Shown here piece by piece: positions 17,861 to 26,232 of a stretch of DNA of 64,000 bases; within the stretch, counting starts at the first letter, position 1; every line of letters starts with the position of its first letter. Source of the DNA: Microbispora sp. H13382 (GTDB taxonomy: Bacteria; Actinomycetota; Actinomycetes; Streptosporangiales; Streptosporangiaceae). Made by a program: the position numbers and the translations under genes. The notes beneath the pieces are model-generated. The model worked only from the letters and a program-made list of their open reading frames with translations, was not told the origin of the DNA and made no database searches. The stretch lies in contig NZ_JABBXA010000027.1 in assembly GCF_014161445.1 (NCBI RefSeq), positions 1-64,000 on the forward strand, in the 5' to 3' direction.

Positions 17861-18242
17861 GCCGCCCCGCGGGTCCCGATCAAGGCCGGTAAATCTCCTG
17901 CGGTCGATCCCCGAGAGACTGTCGAGAACCGGGCGGCGTGCTTCGTCGAGGGCGTCATGAACTCTCGGCACCTGGGGGACTCCGGGGGCCATGCGGCTAC
18001 ACCCGCAACCGCTGTGAGCTGCTGCGGAGCACTCTCCGATCTCTGCTGTGCACACCGGAAAGCATCCGGATACATAGGCGGCAGTATCACGCGAAGTATC
18101 AGGTGCGGCCCCGGATTCCGCTCCTCGTTGCCCCGAGCGGACGCGATCAACCGCCTCAAAAGAAATGGGACTATTGGTACGGCGAGCCGTCCGCGCGGAC
18201 GCCTCCGCCGCGCTTCCGAGAACTGAGAGTAGATCCCCCAGT
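17861..18242. other. Intergenic, no gene recognised
   Basis: 382 bases with mixed base composition, less GC-biased at third positions than its surroundings. Frames on both strands are interrupted or read as low-quality protein. It marks the left edge of the scarred region that runs to tRNA-Leu. Confidence 0.4.
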
Positions 18243-18653
18243 ATGCCCCTGTCTGTAAGTGTCGTCCGGAACCTGATCTGGTTCCAGGCGACACTCGCCC
18301 TGATCAGCGTCGTTCTGCTCATCCTGGGGCTGGTTCTCGACCCGAACGACTTCCTTGAGGACCTGCTCTACGCCCTCGTCTACCTCCCGCCACTCGCTGC
18401 CGGCTGGTTGGCGAATCAGTGGCACACCCGACGCCCGCGGGTCCGTCTCGCCACCATCGCCGTCCAGCTCGCCATCCCCTTGCTCGACTTCATCCACTTT
18501 CTGATTGAGGACACCCTTGACTGGGTCCTCACCGCACCCTGGTCAGCGCTCATCGTGACTCTGCTCCTGCTTCCTCCGGCGAGAACCTGGTTCGCCCCTA
18601 CGCTCCAGACCCCATGGAGCCCGTCGCAGCCGGCACCGCCCGCCGCCACCTGA
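18243..18653 (+). CDS. Small integral membrane protein of unknown function
   Basis: A 136-residue protein with three or four hydrophobic helices (LALISVVLLILGLVL, LLYALVYLPPLAAGWLA, ALIVTLLLLPPA) and a Pro-rich tail. The start chosen is ATG 18243 (MPLSVSVVRNLIWFQ). The ribosome site before it is weak (GAGAGTAG), and an upstream in-frame TTG at 18165 is less protein-like. I recognise no family. Its acidic loop DPNDFLEDLL and histidine-containing DFIHFLIEDTLDW segment are the only polar features. It stands beside integrase debris and may be a passenger of the former mobile element. Confidence 0.55.
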   Translation: MPLSVSVVRNLIWFQATLALISVVLLILGLVLDPNDFLEDLLYALVYLPPLAAGWLANQWHTRRPRVRLATIAVQLAIPLLDFIHFLIEDTLDWVLTAPWSALIVTLLLLPPARTWFAPTLQTPWSPSQPAPPAAT

Positions 18654-18710
18654 CAGTCCTCGACCGCTAGCAGCTTCACCCCCGAAAGCGCCGCCCTACG
18701 CCCCTGGGCC

Positions 18711-19070
18711 ATGCGGAACCTCGGAGATCACCGGCGCCCCTCGCTCGGACGCAGGAGCAGGCCAGGCAACGAGTGGGTGAGCGGTCTGCGGAAGGCGGAA
18801 AGTACCCTCGCCTCGTACAAGAAGAACATCCGGCTGCACCTCAAGCCGTACATCGGCAGCATCCCTCTGGCTTCCCTCACCTCCGATCACGGCGCTGTAT
18901 GTGATGTCGGAGAAGAAGGCATGCGTAACGGCAAGGGAGAGCTGATCGGCGAGGGTCTGTCCGCGCGTCCGGTCCGTTACACCCCCACCATCCTGCGGTC
19001 GGCGCTTCAGGCCGCCGTGGATGCCGAGCCTGCCCTTCTCGCCAAGAACCCCGCTGACAAGGCACACCCT
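18711..19070 (+). pseudogene. Tyrosine recombinase (integrase) N-terminal remnant
   Basis: The translated stretch contains the SAM-like core-binding domain of actinobacterial phage/ICE integrases: STLASYKKNIRLHLKPYIG, SIPLASLTS, then GEGLSARPVRYTPTILRSAL and LLAKNPADKAHP. A small frame slip in the middle is visible, since ALYVMSEKK is in the +1 frame and the flanks are in frame. Everything after NPADKAHP, including the whole catalytic domain with its Arg-His-Arg-Tyr residues, is missing, and a foreign fragment begins within a few bases. It is therefore dead. Family known; history inferred. Confidence 0.7.
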
Positions 19071-19074
19071 GAGC

Positions 19075-19323
19075 GGTTCAGCCGCGCTCTGGGTGAACGG
19101 CGTCGCCACCCCCGAGACCGTCGACGCCGCCTGGCGCATCGCCCCGATGCCCCCGTTCGGTCCCTTCCAGACCCTCGACGTCATCGGCCTGAAGACCGCC
19201 TACCACGTCGCCGCCGGCACGCCGGACCCGAACGTCCAGGCGTTCGCCGCCGCGCTCAAGGAGCAGTACATCGACAAGGGCAAGCTCGGCACCACGACCG
19301 GGGAGGGCTTCTACACCTACTGA
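19075..19323 (+). pseudogene. 3-hydroxyacyl-CoA dehydrogenase C-terminal fragment
   Basis: About 82 residues at the very C-terminus of a 3-hydroxybutyryl/3-hydroxyacyl-CoA dehydrogenase: ALWVNGVATPETVDAAWRIA, GPFQTLDVIGLKTAYHV and the terminal GEGFYTY before a stop. The NAD-binding domain and catalytic histidine are absent. It begins in a different reading frame immediately after the integrase fragment, so the joint at about 19071-19075 is a recombination scar. It cannot be an enzyme. Confidence 0.7.
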
Positions 19324-19445
19324 GCCCGGCCGACATCCGGCCGTCTCCGGGCCTGCCATGGACGACGGTGCGTCAAGGGACCGCGTACGGGAAACGCGAG
19401 GCACCGCATCCACGGCGAAGGCGGGGAGACCGCGAGGTCGTCACC

Positions 19446-20432
19446 TCACGAGAAGCGCATCTCCGCCAGGCCCTTCTCCAGCGTCACGTCAGGCGAGTAG
19501 CCCAGCTCCTTCCTCGCGGTGGTGATGTCGTAGGAACGGTCACGCCCGGTGAAGCTCACGAGCCAGTTCGTCAGCGGCGGCGCCGACTTCCGGCGAAGCA
19601 GGCGTGCCGTGCGGTCCATCATCGCCGCCAAGGGCGCCGCCATCGCCAGGGGGACGCTGCGGCTCTTGGACAGATCCACGCCGCGGGTCGCCAGCAGGGG
19701 AGTGAGGAAGTCCCGGATGGGCATCGGCGTGCCGTCCGTCACGTAGTAGACCCCCTTGTGGCGGCCCCGCGTGAGCGCGAGGATCGCGGCACCGGCCAGG
19801 TTCTCGACGTGCACGAAGTCGACGACGTGCTTGCCGTTGTCGATCCAGGCGAACCGTCCGGCCTCGGCGACCTCGACCATCTCGTTGATCGTCGTCATGC
19901 CGCGGCCCCAGATGAACGGCGGGCGCAGCACCACCAGCTCGGTTTTCCCGCTGCGGGCGTTCAGGAGTGCGCGCTCGGTGGCCAGCTTGACGCGGCTGTA
20001 GGCGATGTTCGGCCGGCCTTCCGGTGTCGACTCGTCGACGACGGGGCGGCGTTGGCTGCCCGTGGAGACGGACGCGGCGCTGATGAGCACGAAGCGTCGC
20101 ACCCCGGCCGCGACGCTCGCGGCGTGCAGGGCGACCGTCGGCACGTGATTGGCCTGTTCGAAGAGCGAGTCGGGCCCCCAGAACTCCATCTGGGCCGCGA
20201 CGTGCACGACCGCGTCGACCTCGCGCAGCTTGGCGAGCCACGTCGGCGCGGGGGAGCCGGCCCGGCTGAGCTCGGCGAGATCGCCGGGGACGGGATCGGC
20301 TCCGGCGGCGCGTACCCGCTGGATGCTCGAGCCCGATCTGGCCAGTGCCATGACCTCATGTCCTTCGGCGACGAGGCGATGGACGAGGGTTCCGCCGACG
20401 AATCCGCTGCCGCCGGTGATGAAGATCTTCAT
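19446..20432 (-). CDS. NAD(P)-dependent epimerase/3-beta-HSD-type dehydrogenase
   Basis: A 328-residue extended short-chain dehydrogenase. The Rossmann motif GGSGFVGGTL is at residues 7-16 and the active-site pair appears as YSRVK, with ISAAS supplying the upstream serine. The ATG at 20432 has AGGAG eight bases before it; the longer open frame to 20549 crosses the operator. Such enzymes oxidise or epimerise sugar-nucleotide or steroid/polyketide alcohols; the substrate is not clear. It is divergent from a MarR regulator with a large palindrome between the two starts, so MarR control is likely. Confidence 0.88.
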   Translation of the reverse strand: MKIFITGGSGFVGGTLVHRLVAEGHEVMALARSGSSIQRVRAAGADPVPGDLAELSRAGSPAPTWLAKLREVDAVVHVAAQMEFWGPDSLFEQANHVPTVALHAASVAAGVRRFVLISAASVSTGSQRRPVVDESTPEGRPNIAYSRVKLATERALLNARSGKTELVVLRPPFIWGRGMTTINEMVEVAEAGRFAWIDNGKHVVDFVHVENLAGAAILALTRGRHKGVYYVTDGTPMPIRDFLTPLLATRGVDLSKSRSVPLAMAAPLAAMMDRTARLLRRKSAPPLTNWLVSFTGRDRSYDITTARKELGYSPDVTLEKGLAEMRFS

Positions 20433-20520
20433 TCTTCGACTCCTGGTGATTGAGAACGCACTCTTCGTGCAAGCCCGGTTTCCGCTGTCGCTCGGCACGC
20501 AACCGGCCGCTCCGCGTACA

Positions 20521-20553
20521 TGCATTGATATCAAATGGTTTGATACCAATGCA
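20521..20553. promoter_or_regulatory. MarR-type operator between epimerase and MarR genes
   Basis: A left arm TGCATTGATATCAAA and right arm TTTGATACCAATGCA around TGG form a 15-base inverted repeat with one mismatch. It sits 54 bases before the MarR start and 89 before the epimerase start. Size and symmetry fit a MarR dimer site. Confidence 0.7.
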
Positions 20554-20606
20554 TCGACGTGAATGTAACATCCCGTACGATGGGTGCGTCAAGTGGGAGG
20601 TGGGCG

Positions 20607-21059
20607 ATGCCACACGCGAACCAGGGCCTGACCGCGGCACAGGTCGCCGACGAGTTCAGCCGTACGGCGAAGGTTCTCGTACGTCACTTCAACGAGCGTC
20701 TGGGCGAGCACGGGGTGTCGACGCCGCGGTCCCGATTGGTGGTGGAGGTGGCGCGTTCGCAGCCTGTCCGGCTGACCGAACTCGCTCTCGCGGTCGGCAT
20801 CGCCCAGGGGACCGCCTCCACCCTGGTCGACGCGCTCGTCCGCGACGGCCTGCTCGAACGCCAGGCCAGTGCGGACGACCGCCGGTCCGTACTCCTCCGA
20901 GTAACGGAGCAAGGGGCCGCCCTGGCCCAGGACTGGACGACCAGCTATGAACTGGCGGCCGAAGAGCTGTTCAGACCCCTCACTCCCGAGCAATTGTCGA
21001 CGCTGGTCGACATCCTGCGGATTCTCGGCGCCGATGAGGCGCCGGCCGCCGGCGACTGA
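20607..21059 (+). CDS. MarR-family transcriptional regulator
   Basis: A 150-residue winged-helix regulator. The recognition region reads VRLTELALAVGIAQGTASTL and the wing DGLLERQASADDRRSVLLRV has the conserved DRR of MarR proteins. ATG 20607 follows GGGAGG at six bases; an upstream in-frame ATG at 20559 has no site. It is divergent from the epimerase, with the 33-base palindrome between them as likely target. MarR proteins are usually relieved by small phenolic or lipophilic ligands. Which ligand is not visible. Confidence 0.9.
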   Translation: MPHANQGLTAAQVADEFSRTAKVLVRHFNERLGEHGVSTPRSRLVVEVARSQPVRLTELALAVGIAQGTASTLVDALVRDGLLERQASADDRRSVLLRVTEQGAALAQDWTTSYELAAEELFRPLTPEQLSTLVDILRILGADEAPAAGD

Positions 21060-21526
21060 AGAAGGCCGGCACATGGATTGCCGGAGCGTCGCCCGCCACT
21101 GATGACCTGCGATCGGGAACCCGCAGGTTGTCCACGGCCTCCCTTGAAGCGGACGCGGGTCGCGAAGGACTATTCGCCGCTGGGTCGGCCTGATCGGGAA
21201 ACGGGGCGGCAGGATCCGGGACGGGACGTCGACGTCGAGTTGCCGGACTTCCCGGCCGAGCTGTCGCCGGAGGTGGGAAGGGCGCTGCTTCGGCTCGTGC
21301 TGGAGATGAGCCGCCCGCCGTGCGACGACCGTATGCCGCTCCGGTCGTCCGGAGGATCTTCCGCTGCACCTTCCCCCGCGAGTACGCGATCGGCAACTAG
21401 CTGGAACACCTCCGCAACGCCTACCCGCGCGAGGACAGAGCCATCAGCGAGGCCCCGGTCGATCTCAAGACGCCGGTCTACCAGCGCCTCGGTCTGCGGC
21501 TGACCTATCACCCCGGAAAAGCGAAA
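21060..21526 (+). pseudogene. Decayed region ending in a serine recombinase C-terminal remnant
   Basis: No intact gene. From about 21420 to 21540 the plus strand reads VDLKTPVYQRLGLRLTYHP then KAKVRAE, which matches the way large serine recombinases (resolvase family with zinc ribbon) end. An in-frame stop (TAG near 21398) interrupts the same frame upstream, so the gene is dead. Another frame (ELPDFPAELSPEVGRALLRL, about 21238-21297) looks protein-like but is unassigned. The remnant runs toward the 3' end of tRNA-Leu, the usual place for an integrated element. Family call is by pattern memory and moderate. Confidence 0.45.
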
Positions 21527-21556
21527 GTGAGGGCCGAGATGATTCTCAGCCCTCAC
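21527..21556 (-). terminator. Rho-independent terminator of tRNA-Leu
   Basis: Read on the minus strand, GTGAGGGC and GCCCTCAC-type arms (eight base pairs plus an inner GAG/CTC) enclose a six-base loop and are followed by TTTCGCTTTT. It begins 17 bases after the tRNA 3' end. Confidence 0.65.
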
Positions 21557-21572
21557 ATGATGAGAGGTTTGT

Positions 21573-21657
21573 GTCCGAGGGGGGACTTGAACCCCCATGC
21601 CCATCACTGGGCACTAGCACCTCAAGCTAGCGCGTCTGCCTATTCCGCCACCCGGAC
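21573..21657 (-). tRNA. tRNA-Leu (anticodon GAG)
   Basis: An 85-base leucine tRNA on the minus strand. Acceptor arms GTCCGGG and CTCGGAC pair with one G-U. The anticodon stem CTAGC/GCTAG carries the loop TTGAGGT, giving GAG, which reads CUC and CUU. A long variable arm (GCCCAGTGATGGGC) and T-loop GGTTCAAGTCC are present as expected for leucine. CCA is not encoded. The recombinase relic abuts its 3' side, so it was probably an attachment site. Confidence 0.95.
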
Positions 21658-21760
21658 GTGGTGCCTTACGCAGGATCGTCATCCCGCGTCGGCGGATACA
21701 GGTTAGCACTCTCTCCGCCCTGCTTCATACCGGGAATCCGCCCCGCGCGGCTCGCGGCGG

Positions 21761-21790
21761 CCCGGGGGTGCCCGGGGGTGCCCGGGGGTG
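21761..21790. repeat. Three tandem copies of a 10-base unit
   Basis: CCCGGGGGTG is repeated three times without change, about 100 bases upstream of the M20 peptidase start. Probably a slippage tract; an effect on expression is possible but not shown. Confidence 0.7.
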
Positions 21791-21888
21791 AACGTCACGC
21801 CCGTACGGCGGCAGGATGGAGGCGCGAGCCGTACGACGTGAAAGGGCGGGCCGGACCTCGGACGGATCCGCCGGCAGGAGGAGGCGCA

Positions 21889-23184
21889 ATGACCCCACGC
21901 TACGGGGAGGACGAGGTCGTCGAGCTGTGCCGCGACCTGATCCGCATCGACTCGGTCAACGCGGGGGACAACGCGGGGCCCGGGGAACGTGAGGCCGCGG
22001 AGTACGTGGCCGGAAAGCTGTCGGAGGTCGGCCTGGAGCCACGGATCCTCGAGTCCGACCCCGGGCGGGCGAACGTGGTCGCCCGTGTCGAGGGCGCCGA
22101 CCCGAGCAGGGACGCCCTGGTCCTCCACGGCCATCTGGACGTCGTGCCGTTCGACGCCGCCGACTGGACCCATCACCCGCTGAGCGGCGAGATCGCCGAC
22201 GGGTGTGTCTGGGGCCGCGGTGCGGTCGACATGAAGGACATGGACGCGATGATCCTCGCCGTCGTGCGGCGGCGGCTGAGCGAGGGGCGCAGGCCGCCCA
22301 GGGACGTCGTGCTCGTCTTCACCGCGGACGAGGAGGCCGGCGGGCACTACGGCGCCCAGTGGCTGGCCGAGCGGCACCCGGAGGTCTTCGAGGGCTGCAC
22401 CGAGGCCGTCGGCGAGGTCGGCGGCTTCAGTGTGACCACCGAGAAGGGCCGGCTGTACCTGATCGAGGCGGCGGAGAAGGGCATCGCCTGGATGCGCCTG
22501 ACCGCCAAGGGCAGGGCCGGGCACGGCTCGATGCTCAACGACGACAACGCCGTGACCGAACTCGCCGAGGCGGTCGGCAGGATCGGCCGCCACAAGTGGC
22601 CGGTGAGGCTCACACCCACCGTGCAGGCGTTCTTCGAGGAGGTCTTCGGCACGGAGGTCAAGGCGGAGGACGCGGAGGCGGCGGTGGCCACCCTCGGGCC
22701 GCTTGCCCGGATGATCGGCGCGACTCTCCGCAACACGACCAACCCGACCATGCTCCAGTCGGGGTACAAGGCGAACGTCATCCCCCAGATCGCGAGCGCG
22801 CACGTGGACGGCAGGTTCCTGCCGGGCTACGAGGACGAGTTCTTCCAGACCGTGGACGAGCTGCTCGGGCCGAACGTGACCCGGGAGTTCGTCTATCACG
22901 ACGTGGCGGTCGAGACCCCCTTCAAGGGCCCGCTGGTGAAGGCGATGGCGGACGCGCTGCACGAGGAGGACCCGGGCTCGCGGGCCGTTCCGTACACGCT
23001 GAGCGGCGGCACCGACCTCAAGGCGTTCAGCCGTCTCGGCATCAGCGGGTACGGCTTCGCGCCGCTGCGGCTTCCCGAAGACTTGGACTTCTCCGGGATG
23101 TTCCATGGCGTCGACGAGCGGGTTCCGGTCGATTCGCTCCGCTTTGGCGTCCGGGTCCTTGACCGTTTCCTCGAATACTGCTGA
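21889..23184 (+). CDS. M20-family metallopeptidase
   Basis: A 431-residue zinc-dependent peptidase or deacylase of the ArgE/DapE/CPG2 family, starting at ATG 21889 right after CAGGAGGAGG. Metal ligands are visible in order: LHGHLDVVP, WGRGAVDMKD, the catalytic glutamate pair in FTADEEAGG, and the late histidine in GMFHGVDE. The dimerisation (lid) domain lies at about 190-310. It has no signal peptide, so it acts in the cytoplasm on a peptide or N-acyl amino acid. It is transcribed away from tRNA-Leu and followed by the chaplin-like locus, with no clear link to either. Confidence 0.92.
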   Translation: MTPRYGEDEVVELCRDLIRIDSVNAGDNAGPGEREAAEYVAGKLSEVGLEPRILESDPGRANVVARVEGADPSRDALVLHGHLDVVPFDAADWTHHPLSGEIADGCVWGRGAVDMKDMDAMILAVVRRRLSEGRRPPRDVVLVFTADEEAGGHYGAQWLAERHPEVFEGCTEAVGEVGGFSVTTEKGRLYLIEAAEKGIAWMRLTAKGRAGHGSMLNDDNAVTELAEAVGRIGRHKWPVRLTPTVQAFFEEVFGTEVKAEDAEAAVATLGPLARMIGATLRNTTNPTMLQSGYKANVIPQIASAHVDGRFLPGYEDEFFQTVDELLGPNVTREFVYHDVAVETPFKGPLVKAMADALHEEDPGSRAVPYTLSGGTDLKAFSRLGISGYGFAPLRLPEDLDFSGMFHGVDERVPVDSLRFGVRVLDRFLEYC

Positions 23185-23295
23185 GAAAGCTCTTGCGATC
23201 ACGTGCCGTGCCGCTACAGTAACTCTCCGTTGGGGGTTGGATCCGCTCCGGGTTGACCCGGCGGACTGTTCGACTCAGCGGTATGGGGAGGTCGC

Positions 23296-23922
23296 GTGAC
23301 GCGCACGTCGCAGGAGCAGTGGGGGGCCGACAGGCCCGCCGCCGCTCCCGGCGTGCGCGTCACGTCTCCCGGCTCCGTCGAGCGGGGCCGGATGGCGCGG
23401 TTCGCGGCCGGCTCCCGTCTGGGCCGCCTGTTGGTCATCGGCGGGCTGATCGCCGCCGGATGGCTGCTCGGCGTGATCTTCGGCGTCTTCGGCACGGCGA
23501 CGTCCGTGGCCGGGGCCGCACCCTCACATGATGTCGCCGGGTCGGTTCTTCCCGACCGTCTCACAGGTCCGGACCTCGGCCTGACGTCCTCACCGGGCGC
23601 GGCCGGGTCCCACGGGAAGAGCACCGACGGTTTCCCCACGGCGACGGACGACGTCTCGGTGAACGCCGAGGCGATGGCGGGGCGCACGGTCGACGGGCTC
23701 ACGAGCCAGTCGAAGCCTCTGCTCCCGCCGCCCTCCACCGCGGACCACGCGCCCGCAGACCAGGGTCTGGTCCCGCAGTCGAGCGGTGGAAACATCCTGT
23801 TCGGGGATGTCGCGCGGGATGTGTTCGAACCGCGCTTCACCAAGCTGCCCGCCCCACTGGCGGCGGTTGTTCCCCCGGTGGTCCGCACAGCGGCGGACGA
23901 CCCGTCTTTCTCTCCTGACTGA
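23296..23922 (+). CDS. Membrane-anchored extracellular protein of unknown function
   Basis: A 208-residue protein with about 45 cytoplasmic residues, one membrane helix (LLVIGGLIAAGWLLGVIFG) and about 140 extracellular residues rich in Ser, Pro, Asp and Gly (SKPLLPPPSTADHAPADQ). It starts at GTG 23296, four bases after GGGGAGG. No domain is recognised. It is directly upstream of the chaplin-like gene, on the same strand and with similarly low-complexity extracellular sequence, so a shared role in surface structure is plausible but inferred. Confidence 0.65.
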   Translation: MTRTSQEQWGADRPAAAPGVRVTSPGSVERGRMARFAAGSRLGRLLVIGGLIAAGWLLGVIFGVFGTATSVAGAAPSHDVAGSVLPDRLTGPDLGLTSSPGAAGSHGKSTDGFPTATDDVSVNAEAMAGRTVDGLTSQSKPLLPPPSTADHAPADQGLVPQSSGGNILFGDVARDVFEPRFTKLPAPLAAVVPPVVRTAADDPSFSPD

Positions 23923-24126
23923 TCCCGCCTTCGTGCCGGTCCCCGTCGTACGGCGACCGGTGCCACCGCCTGCCCTCGCTCGTGGTGCCCGGGCGGCAGG
24001 CTCCCGCGGGTGACGCGGAATCTTCCATCCTCGTGACCGTCCACGGCTCCGCTGTGCTCATACAGCCTGGACATGCGTCGCGAGCTGTCAGGTAACCCCC
24101 TAGAAGAACCACTAGGAGCATTCATC

Positions 24127-26232
24127 ATGCGAACGTGGGCGAAGGGCTCGGCTTCCGCGGCGTTTCTGGCCGCCGGCGTCATGGCCCTTGGCAGCGGTAC
24201 GGCTTTCGCCGACACCGACGGCAGCCATTCCGTACTCGGCGGCAACCAGGTCGACATCCCGGTGACCCTGCCGATCGACATCAGCGGCAACGCGGTGGCG
24301 GTCGTCGGCGAGTCCCGGGCCTCCTCCCTGGGCGGCGCGGCCGTGCAGGGCGCGGGCGTGGGCGCCGGGCAGAACAAGACCTCCGGAGCGGGCAGCATCC
24401 TCGGCGGCAACCAGGTGGTCGCGCCGATCAACGCCCCGGTCAACGCCTGCGGCAACGCGGTGTCGGTCATCGGGCGGTCCGACGCGAGCTGCCGCGGCGG
24501 CGCGGCGGTCAAGGGCTCGGGACAGCGATCGAGCGCGGGCGGCAACCGCACCAGCGGCGTGCACAGTATCGGGGGCGGCAACCAGGTGGTCGCGCCGGTC
24601 ACCGCGCCGATCAACCTGTGCGGCAACTCGATCGCCGTGTTCGGCGACGCCACCGCCGGGTGCCGTGGCGGTGCCTTCGTCGGCGGCGGCCGTGACGGCG
24701 TCCGCGCCGGCGGCAACCGCACCAGCGGCCGCGGCTCGATCCTGGGCGGCAACCAGGTGGTCGTCCCGATCACCGCGCCGATCAACGTCTGCGGCAACTC
24801 CGTCGCGGTCATCGGCGAGGCGTTCTCGGGCTGCCACGGCGGCTCGTCCGTGGGCGGCTCCGGTGGTCACGGTGGTCACGGTGGTCACGGCGGCCATGGG
24901 GGTCACGGCGGCCACGGCGGCCACGGCGGGTACGGCGGTCACCACGGAGGCGGTCACACGCACCGCCCCGGCTCGACAGGACACGACAACGACGGCCGCT
25001 TCTCGGTGGGCAGCGGCACGCAGGTGGTCGCGCCGATCGTCACGCCGGCCGACGTCTGCGGCAACGGCTCGGGCAACTGCCAGGGCGGTTCCAAGCCCGG
25101 TCACGGCGGCAAGGGCGGCTACGGCGGCCACGGTGGCCATGGTGGCCACGGTCACGGCGGCTGGTCCGGCGGCGGAGCGGGCGGCAACCGCACCAGCGGC
25201 GTGCACAGCGTCGGCGGCGGCAACCAGGTGGTCGCGCCGATCACCGTGCCGGTCAACGTCTGCGGCAACGCCGTCGCGATCGTCGGCGACGCCTTCGCGG
25301 GCTGCCGCGGCGGCGCGACGGTGGTCGGCGGCTGGAACAAGCACGGCGGCCGGGGTGCCGGCGGCAACGTCACGTCCGGTCGTGGCTCGATTCTCGGGGG
25401 CAACCAGATCGTCGCCCCGATCACGGCCCCCGTCAACGTCTGCGGCAACGCGGTGTCGGTCATCGGCCGGTCCCAGGCGGGCTGCCGGGGCGGCGCCTCG
25501 GTTCTCGGCGGCGGGGTCGGCGCGGGCGGCAACATCACCTCGGGCAGGCACGGGATCCTCGCGGGCAACCAGATCGTCGCCCCGATCACCGCGCCGATCA
25601 ACGTCTGCGGCAACTCGGTCGCCGTGCTCGGCGACGCCGCCGCGGGGTGCCTGGGCGGTGCCCAGGTGGGCGGCGGCTGGAAGCACCACGGCTACTGGGC
25701 CCACCCGCAGCACAAGGCCGCCCGCGGCGCGGTCATGCCCGCCATGCCGGGTGCGTCGGTGCTGTCCGGCAAGCACACGGTGCAGCCGATGAGCGCCGCC
25801 GCCGCTCCCTCCGCTCCGGTCATCGGCGACCTGCCGAACATGCTCGGCCTGCCGGAGACGCCGAGCCTGCCCGGCGCCCCCGCGGAGAAGGGGAACAAGG
25901 CCGGCAGCACCCCGGCGGCCGTCTCCAAGGCCGGCGGCGTGCTCGGCGACGCGACCCGTACGCTGCCCGCCCAGCAGACGCTGGAGGACGCGACCGCCTC
26001 GCTGCCCGTCGCCGACACGGCGCGCAGCCTCCCGACCGGCGACCTGAGCAAGAGCACCGACGTGCTGCCGCTGGGCAAGCTGAGCGGCCTCAAGCTGATG
26101 AGCGCCGAGCAGCCCGTCGGCCTGACCGGGATGAACCCGGCCTCGTTCCTCGCCCTGGCCCTCGGCGCCATGTTCGCCGCTTCGGCGAGCCTGTTCGCCG
26201 TCACCCGCCGCTTCCGGTTCGGCCGCAAGTAG
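24127..26232 (+). CDS. Giant chaplin-like surface protein with eight repeats and Gly-Gly-His blocks
   Basis: A 701-residue secreted protein. ATG 24127 follows AGGAG by eight bases, and the signal peptide ends near GTAFADTDG. Eight chaplin-like units follow, each with GNQVVAPI then (V/I)N-x-CGN and a second cysteine about 14 residues later in (S/G)C-x-GG. Unit 1 lacks cysteines and unit 5 is degenerate. Between units 4 and 5 are seven consecutive GGH triplets (about residues 246-266) and a further His-rich tail; a second Gly/His block follows unit 5. The C-terminus is Pro/Ala-rich and ends in a membrane helix and RRFRFGRK tail. No clean LPXTG/LAXTG is present, although PVGLTG precedes the helix. 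Streptomyces long chaplins have two such domains, so this is greatly enlarged. Expected role: hydrophobic or amyloid surface layer; histidines suggest metal binding. Confidence 0.85.
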   Translation: MRTWAKGSASAAFLAAGVMALGSGTAFADTDGSHSVLGGNQVDIPVTLPIDISGNAVAVVGESRASSLGGAAVQGAGVGAGQNKTSGAGSILGGNQVVAPINAPVNACGNAVSVIGRSDASCRGGAAVKGSGQRSSAGGNRTSGVHSIGGGNQVVAPVTAPINLCGNSIAVFGDATAGCRGGAFVGGGRDGVRAGGNRTSGRGSILGGNQVVVPITAPINVCGNSVAVIGEAFSGCHGGSSVGGSGGHGGHGGHGGHGGHGGHGGHGGYGGHHGGGHTHRPGSTGHDNDGRFSVGSGTQVVAPIVTPADVCGNGSGNCQGGSKPGHGGKGGYGGHGGHGGHGHGGWSGGGAGGNRTSGVHSVGGGNQVVAPITVPVNVCGNAVAIVGDAFAGCRGGATVVGGWNKHGGRGAGGNVTSGRGSILGGNQIVAPITAPVNVCGNAVSVIGRSQAGCRGGASVLGGGVGAGGNITSGRHGILAGNQIVAPITAPINVCGNSVAVLGDAAAGCLGGAQVGGGWKHHGYWAHPQHKAARGAVMPAMPGASVLSGKHTVQPMSAAAAPSAPVIGDLPNMLGLPETPSLPGAPAEKGNKAGSTPAAVSKAGGVLGDATRTLPAQQTLEDATASLPVADTARSLPTGDLSKSTDVLPLGKLSGLKLMSAEQPVGLTGMNPASFLALALGAMFAASASLFAVTRRFRFGRK
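24862..24957 (+). repeat. Gly-Gly-His coding microrepeat inside the chaplin-like gene
   Basis: Nine-base units coding Gly-Gly-His occur seven times in a row from 24862, then one Gly-Gly-Tyr, then more His-rich codons. Units differ at third positions (GGT/GGC/GGG, CAC/CAT), so the protein pattern seems selected and the tract is not a recent slippage product. A second, shorter block is at about 25096-25160. Confidence 0.85.

Noticed and set aside
21573-21657. Direct repeat of the tRNA-Leu or tRNA-Thr 3' end as a second attachment site
   Set aside because: I looked by eye near the integrase relics (18.6-19.1 kb, 48.7-49.0 kb) for the T-arm/acceptor sequence and found no copy, so no att pair is claimed.
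24200-25700. Regularly spaced repeats that could be mistaken for a CRISPR array
   Set aside because: The spacing follows protein repeats (chaplin-like units and Gly-Gly-His codons) in one long open frame with a signal peptide, and unit lengths differ.
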